This document shows positions 32,890 to 42,703 of a stretch of 64,000 nt of DNA, piece after piece. Within the stretch, counting starts at the first letter, position 1, and each line of letters opens with the position of its first letter. The stretch is from contig JBAXPV010000021.1 in assembly GCA_037132075.1 (NCBI GenBank), positions 1 to 64,000 of the forward strand, read 5' to 3'. The translations under genes were made by a program, and so were the position numbers. The notes below the pieces were generated by a model. It saw only the letters and a list, made by a program, of their open reading frames with translations, was not told the DNA's origin and ran no database searches. The stretch is from JBAXPV01 sp037132075. Lineage in GTDB: Bacteria > Bacteroidota > Bacteroidia > Bacteroidales > CAIXZF01.

Positions 32890-35800
32890 GCTTTCGTGGG
32901 TTTTGAAAGGTAAGTATACATTGCCGGTATAACAAAAAGTGTAAAAATAAGCGATAACAAGAGTCCCCCGATTACCACAATACCCATTGGAATACGGCTT
33001 TGGGCCCCGGCGCCCAGACCCAGTGCAATCGGCAAGGCACCCAAGGCTGTTGCGATACTTGTCATCAGAATCGGCCTTAGTCTTAAAGATGCAGCTTCCA
33101 ATGCGGCTTCTCTTCGATGTAAACCACGTTTCTTTTGCTGGTTCGCAAATTCAACGATTAGAATTCCATTTTTCGTTACAAGGCCAATTAAAAGAATAAT
33201 GCCGATCTCACTGAAAATATTGAGGGTCTGGTTAAAGTACCATAACGAAAACAAGGCTGTAGACAGAGCCAAAGGGACGGTAAACATAATAATCAAAGGA
33301 TCGCGCCAGCTCTCAAATTGTGCGGCAAGAATTAAATAAACAAGGACTAAGGCAAGAACAAACGCAAAAAGAATATTAGATGAACTGTCGGCAAAGTCAC
33401 GTGAAGGACCTGATAATGAATTGCTAAAATTATCATTCAGTACTTTCTTACCAATTTTTTGCATGGCAACGATTCCATCGCCAATTGTTTTACCAGGAGC
33501 CAGGCTGGCAGAAATCGTGGCTGATTTATAGCGGTTAAAATGATATAAAACAGGTGGGTTTATCTGCTCCTGGGTATTCACCAAATTATCCAATTGAACC
33601 AATTTCCCACTTCTGTTCCTAACAAATAAGGACTTAAGATCAAGAGGTTTATCCCGATTCTCGCGGTCAGCCTGGCCAATCACTGAGTATTGTTTCCCGT
33701 TTATAGTGAAATAATCAAGCCTTCCTCCGCTATACGCTAACTGAAGTGTATTGGCGATATCCTGAACAGAGACACCGACAGCATTGGCTTTCTCTCTGTC
33801 GATGCTCACTGAAATCTCCGGTTTGTTAAATTTAAGATTCCAGTCAACAGCCTGGAAAGTCTTGTCTTTTTGAGCTTCCTCAATAAATTTCGGGAGCACG
33901 GCCTTTAACTTCTCGAAGTTTGGTGCCTGAATCACATACTGAACAGGAAGACCACTTCTGGCAGAACCTCCGACACCAATAGTTTGTTCCTGTGTAACAA
34001 ACACCCTGGCCTCAGGATACCGTTTCAGGTTCTTTGATACATAATCAGCCACTTGCTGTTGTGTTCGTTTTCTTTCCTCCGGCAAAGAAAGTCGAATACG
34101 CATGACCCCTGTATTTACGGATCCGGATCCTGTATAACCTGGCGCAGTTATGGTGAGCATTGTTTTTTTCTCTGGCACCGAATCCTGGATAAATTGCGAC
34201 AACCCATCCATATAAGCCTGGGTGTAATCATAGGAAGTCCCTTCCGGCAATGTTGCAGTAACCCTGATCAGACTCCTGTCCTCCAGAGGAGCCAATTCTG
34301 ACTGAAGTGCAGAGCCTATGATATAAATCATGGCAAGTGAAGCCAGGATGATGACGAAAGACCATTGCCTGTGTTTTAAAAACCGGTCAAGAAGGTTGTG
34401 GTAGCCCTGTGTCAGATTCTGATAAAACGGTTCTGATTTACGGTAAAACCAGGAAGGCTGATGATCTTTTTTTGCCAGCAATACATTAAGAACCGGCGTT
34501 AGCGTTAGCGAGACAAAGGCGGAAATCAGTACAGCTCCACCAAGGACGATACCGAATTCACGAAAAAGACGTCCAACAAATCCCTGTAGAAAAATGATCG
34601 GCAGAAAAACGATTGCCAATGTCAGTGAGGTTGATAATACAGCGAAAAATATTTCTTTAGATCCTTCGTCCGCTGCTTCAAAAGGCGACATGCCTGCTTC
34701 GAGTTTTTTAAATATATTTTCAGTGACAACAATTCCGTCATCGACCACCAGGCCAGTTGCGAGGACAATAGCAAGCAGGGTGAGAATGTTGATAGAAAAA
34801 CCCGCAACGTACATGATGAAAAAAGCGCCAATTAAAGAAACCGGAATGTCGATCAAAGGCCGAAAGGCGATGATCCATTCCCGGAAGAACAAATAAATAA
34901 TAATGACCACCAGGAGAATGGCAATCAGCAGTGTTTCGCCGACCTCAGCAACAGATTGCCTCACAAAACGAGTGTTATCCAGGGCGATATTGAGCATATA
35001 GTCTTTTGGAACTTCTTTTTTCAGTTGTTCGAAACGCTTGTTAAATTCGTCTGATATCTCAATGTAGTTAGATCCAGGTTGAGGAATGATCCCGAGCCCT
35101 ACCATGGGAATCCCGCCCTGTTTCATGATAGTTTCCGTATTTTCAGGCCCCATTTCTGCATAGCCTACATCTGAAAGCCGAATCGTTTTGGTATTATCAG
35201 ACAGGATCACCAACTTGTTAAAGTCTTCTGGTGTTTGAAGACGACCATAGGTACGAACCGTTAACTCAGTGGCATCACCTACGATTTTTCCACCTGGCAA
35301 GTCAACATTTTCGCGGTGAAGCGCATTAGAAACATCAGTGGGTGTCAGGCCATAAGAAGCCAGTTTAGGTGGATCAAGCCAAAGTCGCATGGCATATTTT
35401 TTCTCTCCCCATATTTGAATCGTACTCACCCCTGGGATGGTCTGCAATCGTTCAGCAATTACATTGGTGGCATAATCGTTTACTTCCAGCAAATTTCGTG
35501 TATTGCTCTGCACAGTCATGGTAAGGATTGCATCCGAGTTGGCATCTGATTTAGTGACAGTCGGGGGGGCATCAATATCCTGGGGAAGCAGACGGAGTGC
35601 CTGAGACACCTTGTCGCGAACGTCATTGGCCGCGGCTTCCATATCCTTACCCAGGTTAAATTCCACGGTAATATTACTCATTCCCAGGCTACTCGCAGAG
35701 GAGATTGTCCGGATGCCATCAATACCATTAATGCTTTTCTCAAGGGGCTCTGTGATCTGTGATTCGATGATATCAGAATTGGCCCCGGCATAGCTCGTAC

Positions 35801-35942
35801 GAACTGTAATAACGGGCGGATCCAGTGATGGATATTCCCTTACCCCAAGGAATTCATAACCAATGACACCAAACAACACGATCACGATTGACATGACCAT
35901 AGCCATGATCGGACGTCGTATACTTAGGGATGAAATATTCAT
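32886..35942 (-). CDS. RND efflux transporter permease (AcrB/MexB type)
   Basis: A 1018-residue HAE1-type RND pump, 12 membrane segments with two large periplasmic loops. The proton-relay Asp pair is in GLVVDDGIVVTEN (fourth membrane segment) and the GIVVIGGLLLSLIFT end block is typical. It exports drugs, bile salts or other hydrophobic compounds by proton exchange. It is the middle gene of an adaptor-pump-TolC operon; the gap to the adaptor is 11 nt. Specificity cannot be read from sequence. No regulator gene is adjacent. Confidence 0.95.
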   Translation of the reverse strand: MNISSLSIRRPIMAMVMSIVIVLFGVIGYEFLGVREYPSLDPPVITVRTSYAGANSDIIESQITEPLEKSINGIDGIRTISSASSLGMSNITVEFNLGKDMEAAANDVRDKVSQALRLLPQDIDAPPTVTKSDANSDAILTMTVQSNTRNLLEVNDYATNVIAERLQTIPGVSTIQIWGEKKYAMRLWLDPPKLASYGLTPTDVSNALHRENVDLPGGKIVGDATELTVRTYGRLQTPEDFNKLVILSDNTKTIRLSDVGYAEMGPENTETIMKQGGIPMVGLGIIPQPGSNYIEISDEFNKRFEQLKKEVPKDYMLNIALDNTRFVRQSVAEVGETLLIAILLVVIIIYLFFREWIIAFRPLIDIPVSLIGAFFIMYVAGFSINILTLLAIVLATGLVVDDGIVVTENIFKKLEAGMSPFEAADEGSKEIFFAVLSTSLTLAIVFLPIIFLQGFVGRLFREFGIVLGGAVLISAFVSLTLTPVLNVLLAKKDHQPSWFYRKSEPFYQNLTQGYHNLLDRFLKHRQWSFVIILASLAMIYIIGSALQSELAPLEDRSLIRVTATLPEGTSYDYTQAYMDGLSQFIQDSVPEKKTMLTITAPGYTGSGSVNTGVMRIRLSLPEERKRTQQQVADYVSKNLKRYPEARVFVTQEQTIGVGGSARSGLPVQYVIQAPNFEKLKAVLPKFIEEAQKDKTFQAVDWNLKFNKPEISVSIDREKANAVGVSVQDIANTLQLAYSGGRLDYFTINGKQYSVIGQADRENRDKPLDLKSLFVRNRSGKLVQLDNLVNTQEQINPPVLYHFNRYKSATISASLAPGKTIGDGIVAMQKIGKKVLNDNFSNSLSGPSRDFADSSSNILFAFVLALVLVYLILAAQFESWRDPLIIMFTVPLALSTALFSLWYFNQTLNIFSEIGIILLIGLVTKNGILIVEFANQQKKRGLHRREAALEAASLRLRPILMTSIATALGALPIALGLGAGAQSRIPMGIVVIGGLLLSLIFTLFVIPAMYTYLSKPTKA

Positions 35943-35953
35943 AAAATGTCAGC

Positions 35954-37012
35954 TTACCTAAGTTCTGTGATTTTTACCTGTATTCCCGGTTTCAACTGAA
36001 TGATTCCGTCGCTGATTAGTGTGTCACCCGGATTAAGACCTTCCACGATCTCTATGGTTTTCTCATTACGGATTCCCGTGACAACTTTCTGTGGCTGAGC
36101 TTTCCCTGAACGAATGACAAATACCTTCTGACCTCTTGACTCTGGAATTACAGCTTGTGTGGGTGCAAGTAAAGAGTTGTTTATGTCTTTCAAAGCCAGT
36201 CGAACTTTTGCAAAAGCGCCTGGATAAATCTTACCAAAAGAATTGGGACAGCGTGCCCTGATCTGGAGGGTCCTGGTGATTGGGTCGATGCGAGGCTCAA
36301 TGGCAAATACCCTTCCGGCAAAATCTTCGTTTAGGCCGGCAATATTGAAAATTATCTCATCATCCACATGAATCAAACTCATATACTTCTCAGGCACACT
36401 AAAATCAATCCTCACAGGATCAATTTCCTGAAGACTAGCCACCATGATAGAAGGAGAAACGTAAGCCCCTTCATCGACATTCCGTAAACCTATCTTTCCA
36501 TTAAACGGTGCATGAACCTCTGTTTTTGAGATCTGGGCCGTAATAAGCTCAATATCTGCCTTTACGCCATTCAGCTGTGTCAGTGTCGCATCATAATCCT
36601 GCTGGCTGATCCCATTCACTTGCAAAAGTTCCTTCTGCCTTTTTTCGTTTTTTTGAGCCAATTCTAACTGGACATTTAGTTTATTACGCTGAGCCTGGAG
36701 GTCTCCATCGAATAGTTTCGCCAGTAAATCGCCCTTCCTGACATTTTGCCCTTCCTTAAAAGTCAAACTTACTAGCCTGCCATTCACTTCAGGATGAAGT
36801 TCAACCTGTTGGTTGGCAAGGATCGTTCCATTTGCTAAAATTTCATTAAGTAAATTCTGAGGTCTCATCACAATGGCCTTTACGAGGACAATAGGTGCTA
36901 AAGGCTTTGACCCTGATTCATTTTTTATTCCCTGCTTAAGAAATCTTGGCACCAGAATAAGTAACAGGAGCAAAACAAGCCCAAGGATGATCAATATTTT
37001 CTTTAATGTCAT
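35954..37012 (-). CDS. RND efflux periplasmic adaptor (membrane fusion protein)
   Basis: A 352-residue membrane-fusion protein with an N-terminal anchor (KKILIILGLVLLLLLILVPR), split lipoyl/barrel-sandwich halves (EVNGRLVSLTFKEGQNVRKG and VHAPFNGKIGLRNVDEGAYV), a short alpha hairpin between them, and beta-barrel and membrane-proximal domains. It couples the pump to the TolC-like duct. It is the first gene of the operon. Confidence 0.93.
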   Translation of the reverse strand: MTLKKILIILGLVLLLLLILVPRFLKQGIKNESGSKPLAPIVLVKAIVMRPQNLLNEILANGTILANQQVELHPEVNGRLVSLTFKEGQNVRKGDLLAKLFDGDLQAQRNKLNVQLELAQKNEKRQKELLQVNGISQQDYDATLTQLNGVKADIELITAQISKTEVHAPFNGKIGLRNVDEGAYVSPSIMVASLQEIDPVRIDFSVPEKYMSLIHVDDEIIFNIAGLNEDFAGRVFAIEPRIDPITRTLQIRARCPNSFGKIYPGAFAKVRLALKDINNSLLAPTQAVIPESRGQKVFVIRSGKAQPQKVVTGIRNEKTIEIVEGLNPGDTLISDGIIQLKPGIQVKITELR

Positions 37013-37159
37013 TCTGCCAATATTATTAAATTTATTTTGACCCGATTTTAACCCATTGGTTTAAAAAAACAATGTTGTATTCAAAATTAACATTAAAATT
37101 CCCATAAATTCATGAAAACGTTTGCTCAGGACAGTGAAATTTCAGTTTGCAATTTAAGT

Positions 37160-37167
37160 TATCTTTG
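37160..37167 (+). promoter_or_regulatory. -7 promoter element of the PNGase F-like gene
   Basis: TATCTTTG matches TAnnTTTG exactly, 34 nt before the ATG at 37202. It lies inside the longer open frame from 37112, which favours the 37202 start. Confidence 0.45.
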
Positions 37168-37201
37168 CCTTTCTTCGAAAAAAATAAACATTCACGCAAT
37201 T

Positions 37202-40200
37202 ATGAGAATATTCCCTTTCTTTTTAACACTGATTTTTTTTGGACTTTTTTCATCCGCTTATGCAGGACCCGGTGATACGACAGTTGTTCACACTTTCAGA
37301 TTCGATACGAATATGAGGGCCGGGGTTTTTAATTTCCCGGATATTGTTGGGAAAAAGTATGAAAAAATTCTGATGCTCTACAGCATGCGTTGCAAAAACG
37401 GGCTGATTTCAACACAAAGTTTACCGAACCAGGGCTGCGGTGAATGGGATTATAACTGCTACACCTATGTTGTTGACTCCAGCCAAAATGACTCCTTGCT
37501 TAGAAAGGCAAACAGGTATAAAATCAGTGATTTCAACGGCAACAATTATCCCTACAGCAATCAGCCGGTATATAATTATATTCAATTAATTCAACCCGCA
37601 GTAACTTATACAAATACAATTTCTGAGACCATTTCCCAAATTACGGGTGGAAGCCTGGCTGTGCCACATCCCCTCGGCGGAGGCACCGAAAGTCGCTCCC
37701 AATATCTCTACAAAGCCTCTGAATTAAGCCTTGGAGGCCTTGTTGCGGGTAGCATTAACGGGATCGTCCTTAATATTGGCAGCCTGGGAAGTAACCGTGA
37801 AAACCTGAAAATCAGGATAAAAGCTGTCACTGTTGACAGTCTTAACGCAGCGGCACCCATACTTTCTGGGTTCACTGATGTGTATTTTCAATATTCGCCG
37901 ATGCCGGTCACTGGCCAGCTGCGACTTAATTTCCCCATGCCGTTCTACTGGGACGGGACTTCAAACTTGCTTATTGACATCAGTTACCACAATCCATCAT
38001 TTTTTCCGGCAACGAGTGTATTGGGTGACAGCACCTTATTTACATCAAGCCTGAACACGAATACCCCCATGGGACACCTCCGTTTCAAAGGAGGGATACA
38101 ATCCATGAATATGAATCCAGGATGGTTCGACTCAGTTTCCCAAGAAATCAGTATCGGTTTCTGGTGCTTTGGTGATTCAGTTTTGTTGCCTGCCAATACT
38201 GCAATCCTGGAAGGAACTGACAATGCCAACACCAGACAGGTAAACATTCACCTGCCCTGGAGCAATTCTAACATCTACTGGGATTGTGGTAGCAATGCCT
38301 CTGGATATGACAGGATCAATAAAGCAGCAACTCCCGCGGAAATCAAAGGCAGATGGAATTTCTGGACCTTCACCAAAAATGCCACCACTGGCAGGATGAA
38401 GATTTATCTCAATGGGAGTATGTGGCTGCAGGACAGCAACAAAACACGCCCCATTAATCTCAAAAAGATGCTGGTGGGATCTTCCTGGGATGGCACAAAC
38501 CGCTGGGCCGGATATCTGAGTGAACTGAGCATCTGGAATAAAGAACTAAGCCAGAATCAGGTGCAACACATAATGATGCATTCTATCACTAGTTCTGACC
38601 CTTCATGGAACCAGCTGATGGTCTATTATCCACTGAATTCAAGCCCGGGAAACATCGCAGTTGACCATGGCCCTAAAAGCCTGGATGCCAACCTGATCAG
38701 TCCCGTTTATGGAGATATCAGAGGAAGTAGCCTTTTCAGAGATTTCTCTGAAAGTAATGAAAGGCCTGCCACCAAACTGATCCAGGGCACCTATACCTCA
38801 TTGATTATTAATGACACCATACTGGATTCTGTTGTGAATATCTCAAATTCAGTGATATCATATGCAACTCAAAACAACAACCTTGTGACTGTAGACACTT
38901 CGTACAGTTGGCATGCCAACTATGCTTATATATTCAATGAGTCCGGGCAGAAGCTTGATTCTATTCCTGTTCATGCAATTGACACGCTTCACCAAAGTGT
39001 GCTGACCTATTTTCAACGCCGCCCAATGCGCGTGGAACTCATCAATTTCATCACCCCATATGGCAAAGGCTTAAGCCTGAATGGCCTGGCCGGCAAAACA
39101 TGGACTTTCGATGTGACTGACTATGCCCCGATACTTAAAGGAAAGCGCTATATGGCTATGTCTGACGGTATTTACCAGGAAGACAATGACATCACCTTCG
39201 TGTTCTATGAAGGCACACCCCCGAGAGACGTAAAAAAGCTACAGCAGATCTGGCCTAGCGGAACATGGGTATCACCTTCATGGAGCGACATCTACAACAA
39301 TGTGTATTTTGAACCCAGGCAATACCAATTGTCAACCGAAGCCTCGCAATTTAAAATCCGTTCTTCCATCAGCGGTCATGGACAGGAAGGTGAGTTTATC
39401 GCCAGGAATCACACCATCACTGTTAATGACACCCTTGCTTTTACCCGGCAGGTATGGACAGCCTGTGCCACGAATCCAATCTATCCACAAGGTGGAACCT
39501 GGATATATGACAGGGCCGGATGGTGCCCGGGCGCTGCAGTCGACAGGGTCGAATTTAAACTCCCATCTTCTTTTATCCCGGGCCAGGTAATATCGCTGGA
39601 TTATAAAATGCCATTTATCGGCAGTCCTGGCAGTTCCAATTACCGTGTCAACAACCAATTGGTTTCCTACGGCGCCCCCAATTTTTCCCTTGACGCCGCT
39701 ATCGATTATGTGAAACAGCCCTCAGGCCGGGTCGAATTTTCGAGGTTAAACCCACTTTGCAGCAGCCCTGTTGTAGCCATTAAAAACACAGGGTCCACAA
39801 ATCTTACTTCTGCGGATATCATTTACGGAAGGAAAGGTGGTATTCAATCGACTTACCATTGGACTGGCAACCTGGCTTTTCTGGCATCAACAGAAGTGAG
39901 TTTGCCAATTCCAGACTGGCAATCGTCACAGAGCAATAAATTTATTGCCAAAGTGAGCAATCCCAATGGAGGAGTTGATCAGTATCCTACCAATGACAGT
40001 GCTACTTCAGCATTTTTTGTTCCAGGAGTTTTACCGTCTGACCTGGTATTTGAATTCAGAACAAACAGCGCTGGATACCAGAATATTTTGACACTGAAAG
40101 ACAGCCAGGGAAATGTAGTACTCACTAAATCGAATTTGGCCAACAATATGGTTTTCTTTGACACACTTTATTTAATGGATGGATGCTATGTGTTGAGCAT

Positions 40201-40639
40201 CACTGATGCAGGCGACAATGGATTGTATTTCTGGAACGAAGCCAGCCAGGGTACAGGTTATTTCAGGATTAACTCGATGGATAATAATGTCGTTAAAAAC
40301 TTCAATTCCGATTTCGGAGACAACATTTATTTCCAGTTTACTGTTGGATTTGTGTTGCCTGTTGAAGAAACGCCACTGGCGAAAATCAATTCATTCGAAG
40401 TTTACCCAAATCCTGCCAACACTGATTTTACTGCGGCGATTTCAGTTCCGCAGCATTGCACAGCACATATTAAAGTCATGAACATGCTTGGCCAAACGGT
40501 GAAACAGCTGAATGTGATTGCCAATGATAGCCTTGAGAGATTCAGGATGGATGGAAGCACCTTGCCAGACGGGATTTATTTTGTAGTTCTGGAAGCCGGG
40601 AATCAACAACAGACAAGGAAGCTGGTGATTAAACATTAA
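37202..40639 (+). CDS. Secreted PNGase F-like protein with LamG insertion and T9SS sorting domain
   Basis: A 1145-residue exported protein from ATG 37202 (signal peptide RIFPFFLTLIFFGLFSSAYA). It carries peptide-N-glycosidase F blocks: QGCGEWDYNCYTYVVD near residue 77 (Asp of EWD aligns with the catalytic Asp60 region), NFITPYGKGL near 615, FDVTDYAPILKG, ISGHGQEGEF near 721 and GGTWIYDRAGWCPG near 763. About 535 residues separate the EWD and FITPY blocks, which are adjacent in canonical PNGase F. That insertion holds a LamG/concanavalin-like domain (about 308-460). The C-terminal 80 residues are a type A sorting domain (VYPNPANTDF). Predicted role: removing N-glycans from host or dietary glycoproteins at the cell surface. 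A fucosidase gene is convergent 5 nt away. Activity is inferred. Confidence 0.8.
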   Translation: MRIFPFFLTLIFFGLFSSAYAGPGDTTVVHTFRFDTNMRAGVFNFPDIVGKKYEKILMLYSMRCKNGLISTQSLPNQGCGEWDYNCYTYVVDSSQNDSLLRKANRYKISDFNGNNYPYSNQPVYNYIQLIQPAVTYTNTISETISQITGGSLAVPHPLGGGTESRSQYLYKASELSLGGLVAGSINGIVLNIGSLGSNRENLKIRIKAVTVDSLNAAAPILSGFTDVYFQYSPMPVTGQLRLNFPMPFYWDGTSNLLIDISYHNPSFFPATSVLGDSTLFTSSLNTNTPMGHLRFKGGIQSMNMNPGWFDSVSQEISIGFWCFGDSVLLPANTAILEGTDNANTRQVNIHLPWSNSNIYWDCGSNASGYDRINKAATPAEIKGRWNFWTFTKNATTGRMKIYLNGSMWLQDSNKTRPINLKKMLVGSSWDGTNRWAGYLSELSIWNKELSQNQVQHIMMHSITSSDPSWNQLMVYYPLNSSPGNIAVDHGPKSLDANLISPVYGDIRGSSLFRDFSESNERPATKLIQGTYTSLIINDTILDSVVNISNSVISYATQNNNLVTVDTSYSWHANYAYIFNESGQKLDSIPVHAIDTLHQSVLTYFQRRPMRVELINFITPYGKGLSLNGLAGKTWTFDVTDYAPILKGKRYMAMSDGIYQEDNDITFVFYEGTPPRDVKKLQQIWPSGTWVSPSWSDIYNNVYFEPRQYQLSTEASQFKIRSSISGHGQEGEFIARNHTITVNDTLAFTRQVWTACATNPIYPQGGTWIYDRAGWCPGAAVDRVEFKLPSSFIPGQVISLDYKMPFIGSPGSSNYRVNNQLVSYGAPNFSLDAAIDYVKQPSGRVEFSRLNPLCSSPVVAIKNTGSTNLTSADIIYGRKGGIQSTYHWTGNLAFLASTEVSLPIPDWQSSQSNKFIAKVSNPNGGVDQYPTNDSATSAFFVPGVLPSDLVFEFRTNSAGYQNILTLKDSQGNVVLTKSNLANNMVFFDTLYLMDGCYVLSITDAGDNGLYFWNEASQGTGYFRINSMDNNVVKNFNSDFGDNIYFQFTVGFVLPVEETPLAKINSFEVYPNPANTDFTAAISVPQHCTAHIKVMNMLGQTVKQLNVIANDSLERFRMDGSTLPDGIYFVVLEAGNQQQTRKLVIKH

Positions 40640-40644
40640 AAAAA

Positions 40645-42051
40645 TCAGAATTCCAGCTTGACCACCCTTAAGCGGGTTTTCCAATCTTTTGGGAGGGCGA
40701 CCAAAAACTCGTCACCAACAGTTTTATAGCTTAGTTTCCCTTGAAGGCCAAGAGCTGTGATCTTTTGGACTTTGTCCTTTTTGATTTTTGGAATCTTAAT
40801 CTCAGTGGCATTATCAAGGACAAAACAATAGATGATCTTGCCTGATTTGCTGCTTGTGAACCTAAGATTGTTCGTTTCCTGGTATGGACTAAGTGGACGG
40901 GTATTATAGATCCCTTCGCTGTTGACGTTCATCCACGCGCCTATTTCGGCTAGTTTACTATACGCTTCTTCATGCCATTCGCCGTCGGGACCCGGAGCAA
41001 CATTAAGCAAATAATTACCGCCACGGGAGACAATATTGACGAGGTTTTCCAGCACTTTCTCCGTACTTTTAAAATGCTCCTGGGGGATGTAACTCCATGA
41101 ATCACCCAGGGTCATGCAGCTTTCCCAGGGATAAGGCAGGGGTTTAGAAGGGATCGATTGCTCGGGGGTGTGGTAATTCTCATAAGGCCCTGGCACCCAG
41201 CGATCCACGATAATAATGCCAGGCTGGTTGGCGCGGGCCATCTTAGCGATACGGCCCATGTCGACATCCTGACCTTTTGGCAAGCCCCGCTCCCACTCTA
41301 CTTTCTCATCAATAGTGCTATCGGGTCGTACCCAACCACCGTCGAGCCAAAGGATGTCGACTTTGCCATAGTTCCTGGTCAGCTCATCTATTTGATTGTA
41401 AGAAAAATCACGATATTTTTGCCAGCGTTCCGGGTATTTCGCGACTTCATAATTTACATTTCTGGATTTAGGCGGGAAATACGGCCACCAGTAGTTTTCG
41501 CAATGCCAATCAGGTTTCGAGAAATAAGCGCCGACACTTAGGCCTTCCGCCCGGAAAGCGTTGAAGATCGCCTTCGTCACGTCCGCTTTTGGGTTTTTAG
41601 CAAAAGGATAATCAGGATTGGTGATCTTATAATCCGTTTGCCTGGTGTCGTACATACAAAATCCATCATGATGCTTTGTCGTGAAGATCATATACTTCAT
41701 CCCTGCATCTTTCGCTGCTTTCGCCCAACGCTCGGGATTAAAACGGGTAGGATTAAAGGATTTTGGTAAAGCTTCATAATCTTTCTTGTAGCTATAATAA
41801 TCCTGAAAACCTCCTTTTCTACGCGCACACCAGCCTTCGTCTTCAGGACACAAACTCCAGGATTCCACAATACCCCAAACTGAATAGGCGCCCCAATGCA
41901 TGAGCAAGCCAAACTTCCAATCATTCCATTGATCGAGGTTTTTAAGCGTAAGCGGATCTTTTTCAGGTACAAATGGGTAATTATCCTGTGAATAAGAATG
42001 CGCAGGGATAACAAGAAATCCTAGTAAAATGAATAAGAAATACTTTTTCAT
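40645..42051 (-). CDS. Alpha-L-fucosidase, GH29 family
   Basis: A 468-residue exported glycoside hydrolase with signal peptide KKYFLFILLGFLVIPAHSYS. GH29 landmarks are present: FGLLMHWGAYSVWG, FTTKHHDGFCMYDT and the nucleophile Asp in KVDILWLDGGW, followed by a beta-sandwich C-terminal domain (about 385-468). It removes alpha-linked fucose, probably in the periplasm since no sorting domain is present. Core alpha-1,3-fucose is known to block PNGase F, so a fucosidase beside a PNGase-like gene is biochemically coherent. Linkage specificity is unknown. Confidence 0.92.
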   Translation of the reverse strand: MKKYFLFILLGFLVIPAHSYSQDNYPFVPEKDPLTLKNLDQWNDWKFGLLMHWGAYSVWGIVESWSLCPEDEGWCARRKGGFQDYYSYKKDYEALPKSFNPTRFNPERWAKAAKDAGMKYMIFTTKHHDGFCMYDTRQTDYKITNPDYPFAKNPKADVTKAIFNAFRAEGLSVGAYFSKPDWHCENYWWPYFPPKSRNVNYEVAKYPERWQKYRDFSYNQIDELTRNYGKVDILWLDGGWVRPDSTIDEKVEWERGLPKGQDVDMGRIAKMARANQPGIIIVDRWVPGPYENYHTPEQSIPSKPLPYPWESCMTLGDSWSYIPQEHFKSTEKVLENLVNIVSRGGNYLLNVAPGPDGEWHEEAYSKLAEIGAWMNVNSEGIYNTRPLSPYQETNNLRFTSSKSGKIIYCFVLDNATEIKIPKIKKDKVQKITALGLQGKLSYKTVGDEFLVALPKDWKTRLRVVKLEF

Positions 42052-42150
42052 AATAGTTATTGTTGTTGAAAACTGTTGCAGCTAAGATAGAAGGATTTTC
42101 TCTTTTATACGTTCCTTTGCAATTGATAGCAAACTAAAAATCGTTATTTC

Positions 42151-42612
42151 ATGAAAACTGCACTTCAAATTTTCTTCCTGTCATTTTTGGGCATTTCACT
42201 GGCTACTGCCGCATCTATTGGCGAAACGCCCCAGAAAAAGCCGACTTTATCTCAGGAAGAACGCCTGAATGACAGCTGGGTCCTCCAGGAATTTGACGGT
42301 AAATCTGTGACTCCAAAACAATTCCCTTCAGGCATGCCAACACTTCAATTCTATGTCTCTAAGGACAAAGTAAACGGTTTCGGGGGGTGTAATCGTTTTC
42401 ATGCCACCATTAAAGTTAAAAAGAACAAGCTGACGATCAGCGAAATCGCAGGAAACAAAATGGCTTGTCCGGGGGAAGGAGAAGATGATTTCTTAGAGAA
42501 ACTGGCGGAAGTGAAGGAATATAAGATAGAAGGTGCTCTCATGGAGCTAAAATCGGATGACGAAGTGTTGATGATCTTCCACAGATTCGAGGAGCATAAG
42601 CCTGGACCCTAG
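42151..42612 (+). CDS. META-domain (HslJ-like) exported protein
   Basis: A 153-residue protein with signal peptide (FFLSFLGISLATAAS) and one META domain (about 40-145): DSWVLQEFDGKSV, FGGCNRFHATIKV, KLTISEIAGNKMACP and LMELKSDDEVLMIF. HslJ-type proteins are envelope-associated and linked with stress or novobiocin resistance in E. coli; the mechanism is unknown. Two cysteines (GCN and ACP) are in the usual META positions. Confidence 0.85.
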   Translation: MKTALQIFFLSFLGISLATAASIGETPQKKPTLSQEERLNDSWVLQEFDGKSVTPKQFPSGMPTLQFYVSKDKVNGFGGCNRFHATIKVKKNKLTISEIAGNKMACPGEGEDDFLEKLAEVKEYKIEGALMELKSDDEVLMIFHRFEEHKPGP

Positions 42613-42703
42613 TAATAGCGGCCTTTACAGCAGATTTAAAATATTTTAATGCAATTCTGGAAAAAATTCCGATCTTTGCATTAAGTTTTTGTAATTCATT
42701 GCT

